Positions 43,766 to 54,050 of a stretch of 64,000 bases of DNA are shown here, piece by piece. The notes under the pieces were generated by a model, which was given only the letters and a program-made list of their open reading frames with translations, ran no database searches and was not told the DNA's origin. The stretch comes from Furcasterigmium furcatum. Its lineage: Eukaryota > Ascomycota > Sordariomycetes > Glomerellales > Plectosphaerellaceae. The DNA is taken from NCBI GenBank assembly GCA_001599815.1, contig BCIA01000004.1, positions 932,862 to 996,861 of the forward strand. Reading direction: 5' to 3'. A program made the position numbers and the translations under genes. Position 1 is the stretch's first letter; each line of letters begins with the position of its first letter.

Positions 43766-45930
43766 ATGGCCGACTCCGACCAACAGTATGGGTTCTACGA
43801 CGAAACGTCCCCGGAGGACGAGCAGTCATTCGTATCCGTGAGTGCCTTTGCCTCTGCGCGCGCGCATGTTGATGCAGCCTCTAGCACAATGCCTGTGTGG
43901 TTTCTGGCAATGCTGACGCCAATCCCCCAATCCAGACCCGCGGCATCGAGGCCTTCAGTCGCAAGGTGACAACAACCGCGAGCCATTTGATGGAAGGGAA
44001 GCACGCGCCCCAGTACCAGTCCGCCATGGTCGAGGTCCAGAAACAGCTCAAGCGCCCGACGATGCAGCGCAGCATGTTCTCCATGGCGAAGACGACCCCG
44101 ACCGACATGGTGCGCTCGAAGCTCTCCAAGACCGAGATCCAGCACCGCGCCCTGAACTACGTGTCCGACGACATGCTGGCCAACATCCCCGAGGATGAGA
44201 ACACATACTCCCTCTTCCAGGGATTCCAGGCCAGCTTCCCAGAGCTGACCGATGAGGGACGTAAGCACAAGCGCCGCGTCTCGCGCGGCAGGAAGATGAT
44301 CGATGACGGCACGCAGAGCCCCGAGAGCCCGCAGGCATTGCACAAACTAAAACGGGAGAAGAGCGCCATGATGCACGAGCTCGAGATGCTGAGCGTGCGG
44401 AAGAACATGGCGAGCTGCGAGATACGCGAGGTCGATAACAAGATCGCCAACTTGGCAGGGATGAGGCGGATTATCCTCGAGAGGCTAGCTGGCCTCGAAC
44501 AGGAAGAGGCCCTGCTAGAGCATGACAGTAGGTTACCACCCAGCTACTTCCGTTGTCGAATCTTCCTGACACGTGACCAGTCGTGGACATTGAAGGCCGG
44601 TTAGAGGAGGCGCAGGAGCTCGTCGATGAGGCCGAGTCGATCGCCGCCCTGAAGACTCCTACAAAAACAGACGAGGACGACCTCATCGGAGACCATGACG
44701 ACGAAGGTTTCATGTCGCAGTCCGTATACGAAAAGATCCCCTCAGCGCAGAGCACGCCCTCAAAGTCGAGGAAGCCGCGGAACATCCGGAGGAAGTCGAT
44801 GCCTATTCTGCACGAGCACTTCGAGGCTGGCAGCCCTATCCGAGAACTACGGGCCCATCGGGACACGATTACCGCGATAGACTTTGATGCGCCGTTCGGG
44901 ACGCTCGTCAGCGCAGCAATGGACGACAGCGTCAAAGTATGGGATCTCAATGCCGGGCGGTGCATGGGCGTGCTTGAGGGCCACACGGCCTCGGTGCGCG
45001 CCTTGCAAGTCGAGGATAATATCCTAGCAACGGGATCCAGGGATGCCACTATCCGGCTATGGGACCTGAGCAAGGCGCACTACGATCCCTACGGAAACGA
45101 AATCAACGACGACGACGACGCGATCGCCTTTGAGAACTCTAATGACCACTTCGTTGAGCCGCCCGAGGGCAGCATGGCGGACTGCCACCTTTTCACGCTG
45201 CAGTCGCACGTGGACGAGATCACGGCGCTGCACTTCAGCGGCGACGTGCTCGTCTCCGGATCTGCGGACAAGACGATACGGCACTGGGATCTCGACAAGG
45301 GCCGCTGCATCCAGACGCTGGATGTCATGTGGGCTGCGGCGCAGGCATCGGCGAGTCTCGGAAGCGACAGCTCATGGAGGCAGACGGGCCGAGCGCCCTC
45401 TTCCTCGGCGGACTTTGTCGGCGCGCTGCAGGTATTCGAGTCTGCGCTCGCATGCGGCACTGCGGACGGGATGGTCAGGCTGTGGGATCTGAGGAGCGGG
45501 CAGGTGCACCGCAGCCTGGTCGGGCACACAGGACCCGTGACCTGTCTGCAGTTCGACGACGTCTATCTCGTAACGGGCAGCATGGACAGGAGTGTCAGGG
45601 TGAGTCACCACGGGATGCCATCGTGTTTGAACAGCAGATACTAACGCCAGACAGATATGGGACCTCCGAACAGGGTCCATCTCGGACGCGTACGCATACG
45701 AAAACGCGGTAACGAGCATGATGTTCGACTCGAGGCGGATTGTCAGCGCAGCAGGCGAGGATGTGGTTAAGGTGTACGACAAGGTGGAGGGCCGGCAGTG
45801 GGACTGCGGCGCGGGCATCACGCAGGCTGAGGAGAACAAGACGCCGGCGATCGTGGAGCAGGTGCGCGTGCGGGATGGGTATCTCGTCGAGGGCCGGCAG
45901 GACGGCATCGTCGGCGTGTGGACATGTTGA
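43766..45930 (+). CDS. mdv1: Mitochondrial division protein 1 (WD40 adaptor)
   Basis: Four exons, 43766-43837, 43936-44527, 44581-45599 and 45655-45930, give 652 residues. The N-terminal Fis1-binding region (FSRKVTTTASHLMEGKHAP, VEVQKQLKRPTMQRS) is followed by a coiled coil around residues 170-230 (HELEMLSVRKNMASCEIREV), then seven WD repeats from about residue 310 with VKVWDLNAGRCMG, IRLWDLSKAH, IRHWDLDKGRC, VRLWDLRSGQVH and IWDLRTGSISDAY. Mdv1/Caf4 link Fis1 on the outer mitochondrial membrane to the dynamin Dnm1. Two long insertions in the propeller (near ENSNDHFVEPPEG and AQASASLGSDSS) are typical of filamentous fungal Mdv1. Confidence 0.94.
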
Positions 45931-46786
45931 GTGCTCTCGCCAGGGCGTGAACAAGACACATATGTATAAATGTACACTATTGTATCGATGGACCGTTGTT
46001 GAGCTTTGGCTAGGTAGTGACTGGTGCGGAGTCTTGCTGCTTGGCAATTTTGAAATGGTCGTCCACTGGTTCGCACGCATTCGGAGGATCGTGGCATCCC
46101 ACATCGGCTATCTTATCGCCCGAGTCTAGATCTTACCCCAGACTTGGATCGTCTTGCTGTGTGGAGGAAGGAGGGGTTGGGGATGGACCCCGTGCACTCT
46201 GCGTGAGGGGTAGTGAGTGACGACTACGTCGTAGGTCGTGGCCGTTGAGGATGTCCAGACACCGGAAGGAGGAAATGGAGATACCTGGATGATGATGAGT
46301 TGATAAAACAGCCAATCTAGAAGCTTCAACGGAAAAGATGGAAGGGGTTGATCTGGTACGTACCGTCTCTGCCTGCCCACTTCCCTACCTTACCTCATGC
46401 GAGGTTGTTTGTTCTTTCCCTGTTGGGCCCATTATTAGCCCGCCCGCCCGACTACTGCACCTTCCTCCAACCGCCGCGTGTCACTGGCCGACAAGTGCGG
46501 TGGGTGGCGCTGTTGCCGCTTTCAGCTCCAAGTGTATTAAGCCATCTTCAACTTGAACTCCTCCAACTTCCCACCATCCGCCACCAACAATCCATCTTAT
46601 CCCCCAGGCTGCCAGTCCTTCCGAACCGACGCTTTTTCAGCTTCATCCCTCCCGCTCCTTGGTACTTTGCTGGGGCATTACCACGCTCTGAATACTTCTA
46701 CTGGGTATATCTTCAACGTTTCCCTACCCGCTCCACGCTCGTATTCAGGCACCACAGATAAGCGCCGGCCGAAAGTCCAACTCCAA
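45931..46786. other. Intergenic region
   Basis: These 856 bp between Mdv1 and the F-box gene contain the Mdv1 3' UTR and a long pyrimidine-rich leader (46420-46780) before the F-box ATG. A CTACCTTACCT motif lies near 46384. Confidence 0.45.
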
Positions 46787-49700
46787 ATGGACCCAGCCGA
46801 GTCGCAAGGCAAGGCTGCAGAGCTATCGCCGCCCCCTCCTAAGACGTTCGACGACCTGCCGACAGAGACGAAATCGCTCGTCTTTGGACATGTGCGTCGC
46901 CTGGCCTCCCTTTTGCTGTTGTCGCCGGCTGACTGATTCCTTCGTCTTCCCAGTGCTCCCAGCCCGACCTCATCTGCCTCTCCCTCGTTTCTAAGCATTT
47001 CCGCGACCTGGCGGCCGCTCACCTCTATCGCAACTTCCACATCGTCTTCCCCGACGACGACGACCCAACCTTCGATTCGCCCATCGATAGTCTCGCTGGT
47101 GGTCTGGACACATTCGTCACCAGCGATTACGATTATGGCCGCCACCTCCGCGAGCTCTTTCTCGACACCCTCAGCACGGGCGATAAGGCTGAGGTCGCGT
47201 ACAAGCCCTATCTGTATAGCCAGAGCTGCGGCAAGTTTCTGAATACGCTGCTGCTGCTTACCCTCCGCAAGACCCCAGCCCTCGAGACGTTTAGGTGGAA
47301 TATCCGCGTCGAGCTGAGCCGGCAAGTCTACAAGGCCCTGCACCAGATTCCCTCTCTCAAGAATCTTCATCTCCGCATGCAGTCTGGGCCGTCCCTGTTC
47401 GAGCCTCCGCCACCTCTGCCGTTGACCTCGACTGTCCCGGCTCACCACACCGTACCCACTAATCACTTCTGGCATTCGAGCTCCGATCTCCCCCTTCCGT
47501 CCGGCTCCTCCGTCAACTACCCGTCATCGCTGCCTCCCCCGATCCCTTCCATTGCCAAGGCGTTCGGCTCCAAGGCCAAGCGGAAGATCACCAGCGATAT
47601 CGAACCTCCGACTATTTCTGGCTTCAGTAAGCTCAAGAGCCTCGCCATCCTGGACATTGACAACCTTGACCTCGTTACCGAAGTCAAGGCCGCTCTCCGG
47701 AACTCGTCGCTGTCCCTCACCAAGTTGAAGCTTTCCTTCTCCGCCCGCCTGGCTCTACAGGCCAGAAAGCCAAAGACGGACATCGACCCGGAGGACGAGG
47801 ACCCTGAAGACGACTTTGCGGTGGTCCCTCTGCCTGCCTCGACCTCAGTCTGGGATGACGCCGCGGCCCCCGTCAAAGCTTTCCGCGCCCAAGAGGAACG
47901 AAAGGTGCAGGAGGCCGTACTGGGTCGCATCTTCGATCTCGAGCCCTATGTCGTCAGAAAAGCCCCGTCCCCCGCGAGACCTACCCAGAACAAGACCCAG
48001 ACCTCTGACTCCGACAATGCCAACTCGACACCCGCCAAGCAGTTCGTGGACAGCCTTAAGGCGCTGTCCGACGGGCTGCTGCAGGACGGCGATGTAGCTC
48101 AGGCTCTTGACCCCGATACCAAGGCGGAGACATTGGATTTGATTCGGCGCGCCGCTGATAAGTTCTTGCAGTCTGACGAGGCCAAGACGATCCTCAACAA
48201 GTCTGACAAGGCGAATGGCAGCGAGAGTGACACGACCAAGGCCGCAGCCGAAACAGATGCCCCGGAGGCCGCGACAACAGCCAAGACGCCTGTGACCTCC
48301 CTGAAGAGCGGCGAGAAGGGCGCTGATCCCGACGACATCGATGTTGAGGAGCCCATCGCCACTGAAGAAAGCGACGACGCCGAGATCCAGACGTCGGCCG
48401 AACAGGAGACAGCGTCATCCATAGTCGCGTCCCCCGCGAAGCCAACACTCGTGGAAACTGTTCGAACTCTTTCACCTGATATGATCAAGGCGTCTGCGAC
48501 CCTGGAGGTGCAGAAAGAGAATTTCGCTAAGGTCTTGACTCGTCTTAAGCAGCTGGAGCAGGAGGCCACGGCACTGCAGAATACACTTTTCGACATGCAG
48601 GACAGCGGCGCTGGCTCCGGCGACATATCTGGCGTCGAAAAGAAGGTCCGCGACTACGCCCATCAGATCAAGTCGACGCAGGCTGAACTCGACACGGTGC
48701 GCAGAGAGATCCACGACGCTGCTAAACAGGCCGGCGTCAACATTTCCAAAGAGGAGGAGGAATATTCGAGGATCTGCGACTACATCAGGACCACAAGGGG
48801 TCTGCCCCTCAGAACGTTCAGCGTCCACCTCATCCCCGTCAAAGCCTCGGTGCTCAGGAATGCGGTTGACCTCCGGGTCCTACGGAGACTTGTCTTGCTT
48901 AACGTGGGAAGTCAAACCGGCATTTGGTCCATGATTTCTAAGGAGAACAAGAAGTCCCCACTTCCCTTGCGCAAGGTTTCCACCGATCATGCGTCCATGG
49001 CCTTCCTTACCTGCCTGGCGCAGCTCCAAGCGCTCGAGGAGCTGTTCATGATTGAGCGATCCGACGGGTATAAACCTGAAAGTTTCGCGCCGAGGACGAG
49101 TACGTCAATGGAGCAGATTCGTCGCATGGTGCTCAAGAGACACTTGCCCACGATGAAGAAGCTTATGATCAAAAACGACGCCGACGTGTCGTGGGACGCG
49201 GACGAGAAGACCGTACTGATGCTGTGTCTCCGCGGACAGCAACTGGAGGAGCTTGCCATATCCATGGGCATTCGGGGGATGGTGAGTTTTTGTCTTGATG
49301 TTCTCCAAGCATGGTATATGCTGACTGGCCTGTAGCACGTCTTCATGCAGCATGTCCCCCGCCTGACGAACCTCTACGCGCTCAACGTGGTGCATTTCCG
49401 CAGCAACGACACTTGCCCCTGGGTCATGCGGGAAACGCGTCGCTTCCTCGTCGACACACTAACGCATCACCTGGAACTCAAGCTCGAGTGGCTCGCGATC
49501 GACGACGACTCCGTGGTGCGCATCCTCCGCGACTCGCCGGGCGAGGACAAGAGCAATGACGAGGAGGCGAAGAAAGAGAAGAAGAAGAAGAGCAAAAAGG
49601 GGAAGGAGAAGGCCTCGGCAGCGAACTGGGCTGGCTCCGGGTATCCTTTCATGTCCGCGAACAACGCTTGGGATAGTGGCAGCGACAGCGACGACGAGAT

Positions 49701-49806
49701 GGACCTCTCGGCGCACTCAAAGTTGGAGACTATTGAGGGCATCCACTTCTATGATGTCTGGGGAGTTCGGATCTTCAAGAAGGAGGTAATGGCAGGCAGG
49801 CTGTGA
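46787..49806 (+). CDS. Large F-box protein
   Basis: Three exons, 46787-46891, 46954-49281 and 49336-49806, give 967 residues. An F-box at about residues 18-60 (FDDLPTETKSLVFGHCSQ, LICLSLVSKHFRDLAAAHLY) implies binding to Skp1 in an SCF ubiquitin ligase. The rest has scattered Leu-rich segments (LKNLHLRMQ, LKSLAILDIDNLDLV, ALEELFMIER, LEELAISMGIRG) that resemble degenerate leucine-rich repeats for substrate binding. They are interrupted by a long disordered acidic region and a coiled coil around residues 590-660 (ENFAKVLTRLKQLEQEATAL). A lysine-rich tract (KKEKKKKSKKGKEKA) lies near the C-terminus. The substrate is unknown. Confidence 0.85.
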
Positions 49807-50611
49807 GTCTTCTGGTTCAGTGAGGACAGAAAGTCGATATTTCCTTTGTTTCTCAGGCGACGGCTTTCCTTCTGGGGAGCAGGCCCGCCGATGACTTGAT
49901 TTTCAGTCTTGGGAGCTGGGAATGCGACATGGTATGGATTGGAAGCGGGCTGCTGTCCTGGGTCAAGGACGCATCGGCGTTTAGGTCTCTTTTCCGGGCA
50001 TATGCATCCCCGGGTACGAAGCTATGCTGGGGCATGACCAAAGCGGTCTTTTCCGGGTGTCACGTGTGACGATAGCGAGGATGATTATGATGATATCGAG
50101 AGCGATTCTGTTCTGTTCTGAATGGATTATTGGGCATGTTTGAGGCTGGGGAGTGAAGTTGTAAGTGCATGGTGATGCTTGGGGATGCCCCTGAATGTCT
50201 CTGTGGCCCGGCACTTTACCTGGACGCCCTGCTAGTGCCCGCTTGGCGGGGGCCTTAGCGTGACGCGGTACTGACGGCGGGGTCCATCCCGCCTAACGCG
50301 ACCCAAGTGCAATCATCAACTTCCCTTCATGCCCCTTCGACGACTTCACCCAAACCTTGCCAACCTCAACTCACTCCAGCACCCGCGCCCACTTGCCTCC
50401 GCCAACAGGACCCTCCTATTCGGGAATTCTTGCACTTGACGCCGGCCACAGCTCCGATCGATCTCCATGAACACCGATCCCTGTTCCGCGCCCCCTCGAT
50501 GTGCCGCTTCGAGATAGTCGGCAGCTTCATCCTCGTGCTCCACGACCTGGCCGCGTACTTCCGGGCCAGGAAAGCAAAAGCAACGGTGAAGCCCGCTGAG
50601 GACCACCAAGG
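49807..50611. other. Intergenic region
   Basis: These 805 bp between two plus-strand genes should hold the F-box 3' UTR and the GCP4 promoter. The open frame 50307-50750 overlaps the GCP4 start in another phase and is not supported. Confidence 0.45.
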
Positions 50612-52906
50612 ATGCTCCACGAAATCCTCCTCTCCCTCTCGGGCCACCCGAGCCCCCTCCTCCGAACAGACGCCACCCATCCCCTCCCAGCATCCGTCTC
50701 TCCGCCCGAGCGCGAGCTCCTCGCCACAGCCGCACACATTAGCGATCTGAACATCAAGCTCTCTGCCCGTGCCGCACAAATATCCGCCGACCATCCCTCG
50801 ACGATATGCCGCGCCGTCGCAACAGCCGTCGAGGCGAAGCACCTCGCCGCCTTTCAGCAGAAGGTCCTCGACGTCGAGGCAAGCATCCTCTCGCAGGATG
50901 CCTCCCTTGTGGGGGCGTATAATATCGTGCCCCTGACAGCTGTCGTGGGGGAGTTTTCGGAATGGACGAGGCGGCTCGAGTGGCTCTGGGTAATACTGCA
51001 ATTCGTCTCATCGAAGCAGGGCGACGTGCTATGCACGGGCGCGCGGCTGATCGACAGGCTACGGACAGAGCTGCAAAGCGGGTATGCCGACATCGAGAAC
51101 GCCGCCGGCACGCTGGTTGCCGTTGCGGAGACGGCATGGCTGAAACAAGTGTCTGCGTGGATTCTCTATGGGCGACTGCCGAGTTTCGGCGGACGGGACT
51201 TCTTCGTCCAGCACGACGCAGACGATGGCGAGTTCCGAATAGAAGAATCATTGCTGCCCGGGTTCGTGGCTGAGGCGACGGCGGCCTCGATGCTGTTCAT
51301 CGGCAAGTCGCTGAACCACGTCCGCGTCAAGAGCAGCGTCGACGCGGGCCTGCAGGGGCTGGATCACCTGTCGTCGCAGCTTCGGGAGCTGTCGTCGCTG
51401 ACGTACCCCCTCGACCTGGCTAGTTTCGCGCGAGCTATTGCGGCGATACGACTCAGTTTGTCGAGGAACACACTACAGAAACTTCTGCCGCTGTCCAGGG
51501 TGGTCGAGGTCCTGCAGCTGCTGCGCGACTTCTTCCTGTTGGGACGCGGGGAGTTTGCTCTGGCGCTGACGCAACAGGCCGACGAGAAGCTGCACAGTAG
51601 ATGGAAACGAGCCGATAATCTGGCGTATGAGAAGCGCGAGGGCCTGGGCGCATTCGCCGTCAAAGAGGGCGAGGTCGTGACGGTTCTCGGGAAGACGTGG
51701 GCCGCCATGGGCCTCATGCAGGGCCAGGACGCCGACGAGGATGAAGGGCTTGAGCTTGCGCGCGATCTGCTACGGTTACAGCTGGCCAAGTCGAAGCAGG
51801 CAACACCGTCGAAATCGGGACTCCGGGGGCCTCAGCCGGGCCATCGGGCGCTCGCATCGACGCCTTTCCGGAACCTTCTCCTGTCGGTGCCTGCTGTCTT
51901 GACGATGCAGATCCCGTCCCCGCTGGATATGTTTCTGTCGCCTTCCGACCTGCAGATCTACTCGACTATAAACGCTTATCTGCTCTCGGTGCGCCGGGCA
52001 CACCTTCATCTCACGGATTTGTGGAAGATCACAAGCCTGAGGAGGCATCACCCGGCACCTCCTGGGCCCCCGGCTGGAAGCACGCGCGGAGGGCGGTCGA
52101 AGGTGCAGCTGCTCCGAGAGCGGTACAGCACGCGATCCAACGTCATGCGCAGCGCATGGGTCACGGCCAGCGCGGCCATTTTCTTCTTGGCCGAGACGGA
52201 GGCGTATCTGCAGACCGAGGTCGTCGCTGGTCTCTGGGACGGATTCTACGAGTGGCTCAGGGGCGGCGATGCGGAGGAGGCATCAAATACGGCACAAGCC
52301 CGGTCTTCTGAGGCGGACATCGGGGGCGGACGTCACGGGGACGATGAGGATGAGGAGGACGACGACATCTGGCTGGCCCAATCCGCTGCAAACAATGGCG
52401 CATCGACCCCCCCTACCAGACCACCGACAACAGATACCTACGAACACGACCCCCAGAGCCTGGCTATGGCGCACGCACGCTTTCTGGAGACACTAGGCCA
52501 CCGGCTCCTCCTCACCCACGCAGCGTACGCGGATTCGCTGCTCGGGCTGCTCATCAATGTCGACCACCTCGTGGCCCACGTGCACCGGCTCCACGGCATC
52601 TGGACATCGATGGACCTCGAGGCCGACGCGGGCGTGGTGGATGCGTTTGTGGATCTCGAGAACGAAGAGGTCGACGTGCGGTCAGCGCTGGGCGAGGTGG
52701 AGGCTAAGGTCAAGGCGAGCGTGGAGGAGGTGATCGCGGGGCTGAGAGCAATCGAGGCCGACACCGGGTTCGCGGACGGCGTGGACGTCGGAGACACGAT
52801 GACCGAGGCCGGGGAGTACGTTCCGCGGCGAGTCGGCGGGGTGGAGAGGCTTCTGATGAAGCTCGACTTTGGAGGGTGGTTCGGCGGGAAGAAGGATGAG
52901 CCCTGA
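50612..52906 (+). CDS. gcp4: Gamma-tubulin complex component 4 (Spc97/Spc98 family)
   Basis: Single exon of 764 residues. The start MLHEILLSLSGHPSPLL matches the conserved N-terminus of GCP4 proteins. The GRIP1-like N-terminal domain includes GDVLCTGARLIDRLRTELQSG and VSAWILYGRLPSFGGRDFFVQ. The C-terminal GRIP2 region contains IPSPLDMFLSPSDLQIYSTI, VRRAHLHLTDLWK and FLETLGHRLLLTHAAYADSL. GCP4 helps build gamma-tubulin ring complexes that nucleate microtubules at spindle pole bodies. A low-complexity acidic insertion (DDEDEEDDDIWL) lies near residue 585. It converges on the unknown gene at 53.1 kb. Confidence 0.93.
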   Translation: MLHEILLSLSGHPSPLLRTDATHPLPASVSPPERELLATAAHISDLNIKLSARAAQISADHPSTICRAVATAVEAKHLAAFQQKVLDVEASILSQDASLVGAYNIVPLTAVVGEFSEWTRRLEWLWVILQFVSSKQGDVLCTGARLIDRLRTELQSGYADIENAAGTLVAVAETAWLKQVSAWILYGRLPSFGGRDFFVQHDADDGEFRIEESLLPGFVAEATAASMLFIGKSLNHVRVKSSVDAGLQGLDHLSSQLRELSSLTYPLDLASFARAIAAIRLSLSRNTLQKLLPLSRVVEVLQLLRDFFLLGRGEFALALTQQADEKLHSRWKRADNLAYEKREGLGAFAVKEGEVVTVLGKTWAAMGLMQGQDADEDEGLELARDLLRLQLAKSKQATPSKSGLRGPQPGHRALASTPFRNLLLSVPAVLTMQIPSPLDMFLSPSDLQIYSTINAYLLSVRRAHLHLTDLWKITSLRRHHPAPPGPPAGSTRGGRSKVQLLRERYSTRSNVMRSAWVTASAAIFFLAETEAYLQTEVVAGLWDGFYEWLRGGDAEEASNTAQARSSEADIGGGRHGDDEDEEDDDIWLAQSAANNGASTPPTRPPTTDTYEHDPQSLAMAHARFLETLGHRLLLTHAAYADSLLGLLINVDHLVAHVHRLHGIWTSMDLEADAGVVDAFVDLENEEVDVRSALGEVEAKVKASVEEVIAGLRAIEADTGFADGVDVGDTMTEAGEYVPRRVGGVERLLMKLDFGGWFGGKKDEP

Positions 52907-53057
52907 GCGGCCGCAAGATGACAAGAGCGAATTCATGATTTCTCTGTCTGTCTGTCCATGAGTCTACCTGGTCGACCGCGAGTCGTCAACGGAGGGGCTG
53001 GATCCGGGGGGAAGGAGACCGTGTTGGCGCACACTATGAATGCTTTATTGAGGCACA

Positions 53058-53835
53058 CTACCAAGACGCAGGTACAAAGAGGAGCACAGTCAAAACGGCG
53101 TACCCAATGGGCCCGTAGACCCGTGGCTCCCTAGGGACAGTCAGCTTGAAGTTCTCGACTTCCTCCGGAAGGCGCGTCTCCCCCTCCTCGAGGACAGGCT
53201 CGCCTCAACATATCGCCACCCAGACAACAAAATCCGGAGTCAAAGGCGAATACTATATGGCTGGCCTTCAAGAGGCGCGTGGATTCGAACAGACGGTTGG
53301 CGATGACCGGATATTGGGCCCATGTGGAGGTGCCGTACCGGCAGATGCCGTGCTGGGGGCTGTCAGGCGAGCTGGCAATGGAGGTCTCGTAGTCTGCGAA
53401 ATCGTAGCCCCCCAGGTCGGGCATGACGGCACGAGGGTTGGCGAACTCTCTGGGAAGTGGCATCCTACATCACCAAGTCTCCGACTGCCGGCGGCAACAG
53501 TCCAGGTCGAGAGGTCTCTACCAGATCATGTTCCCTTACACCTCGCAGAAAGAGATGATCTTCTTCAAGATCGACGCGTCTGGGATGCGAGGCGACGCTG
53601 GGCAGCGCAGGTAGTGATCCACCTCGTAATTATATTCTTCCAGGTTGAATCCGAGATGATGGAGGTTTGATCGCCCACAGAGCCCAAGATGTAAGTACAG
53701 GGTGGCCCCCCTAGACGAATAGGTCATGCAATTATCGCGGAACCTGCAGCTCCAAACCCCGCCTGTGCGGCAGAGCCAATCATCCAACAAGGTCAGAGCT
53801 CCCCACCGCGTGCTGCCATATTTCTCTTCGGGCAC
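53058..53835 (-). CDS. Unrecognised multi-exon gene with C-terminal hydrophobic segment
   Basis: Three exons can be joined in phase: 53540-53835, 53254-53464 and 53058-53198. Intron 53465-53539 has a GTAAGG donor and TAG acceptor. Intron 53199-53253 has a GTATTC donor, a TTGACTC branch and a GAG acceptor. Spliced, it reads ISFCEVMPLPREFANPRAV, PDLGGYDFADYETSIA, NRLFESTRLLKASHI, EEVENFKLTVPREP, and ends GPIGYAVLTVLLFVPASW, which looks like a membrane tail or GPI-type signal. About 215 residues are seen. The first exon (NCMTYSSRGATLYLHLGLC) has a faint CVNH-like cysteine spacing that I do not trust. The 5' end is uncertain; ATG 53835 gives no signal peptide, so further upstream exons are possible. 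Function unknown. Confidence 0.45.
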
Positions 53836-54050
53836 TCTACTTTTTCACCTCTTCTCCCTCGCTCCATCCTGCAACCTCGGACTCGAACAGCGCCACGTGC
53901 AAGCAGCGCTGAGGTTAGGTAATACCTGAATTCCTTCCTGGCCAGCCTCTCGTCAGGCCTGCCAATCTTTCACTCACCACCATGTGACGTGGCTTCGTTC
54001 GTCTTGCAACGCACTATGCAGTTGTCGTCATTTCTCTCATAACCCCAGCC

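Noticed and set aside
40941..45930. Secondary metabolite cluster around the FAD oxidase
   Set aside because: Neighbours are a receptor and Mdv1; no synthase, P450 or cluster regulator lies nearby.
53536..53835. Cyanovirin-N homology (CVNH) domain in the unknown gene
   Set aside because: Only a loose cysteine spacing agrees; the core CVNH hydrophobic and Asn/Gly positions are not convincing.
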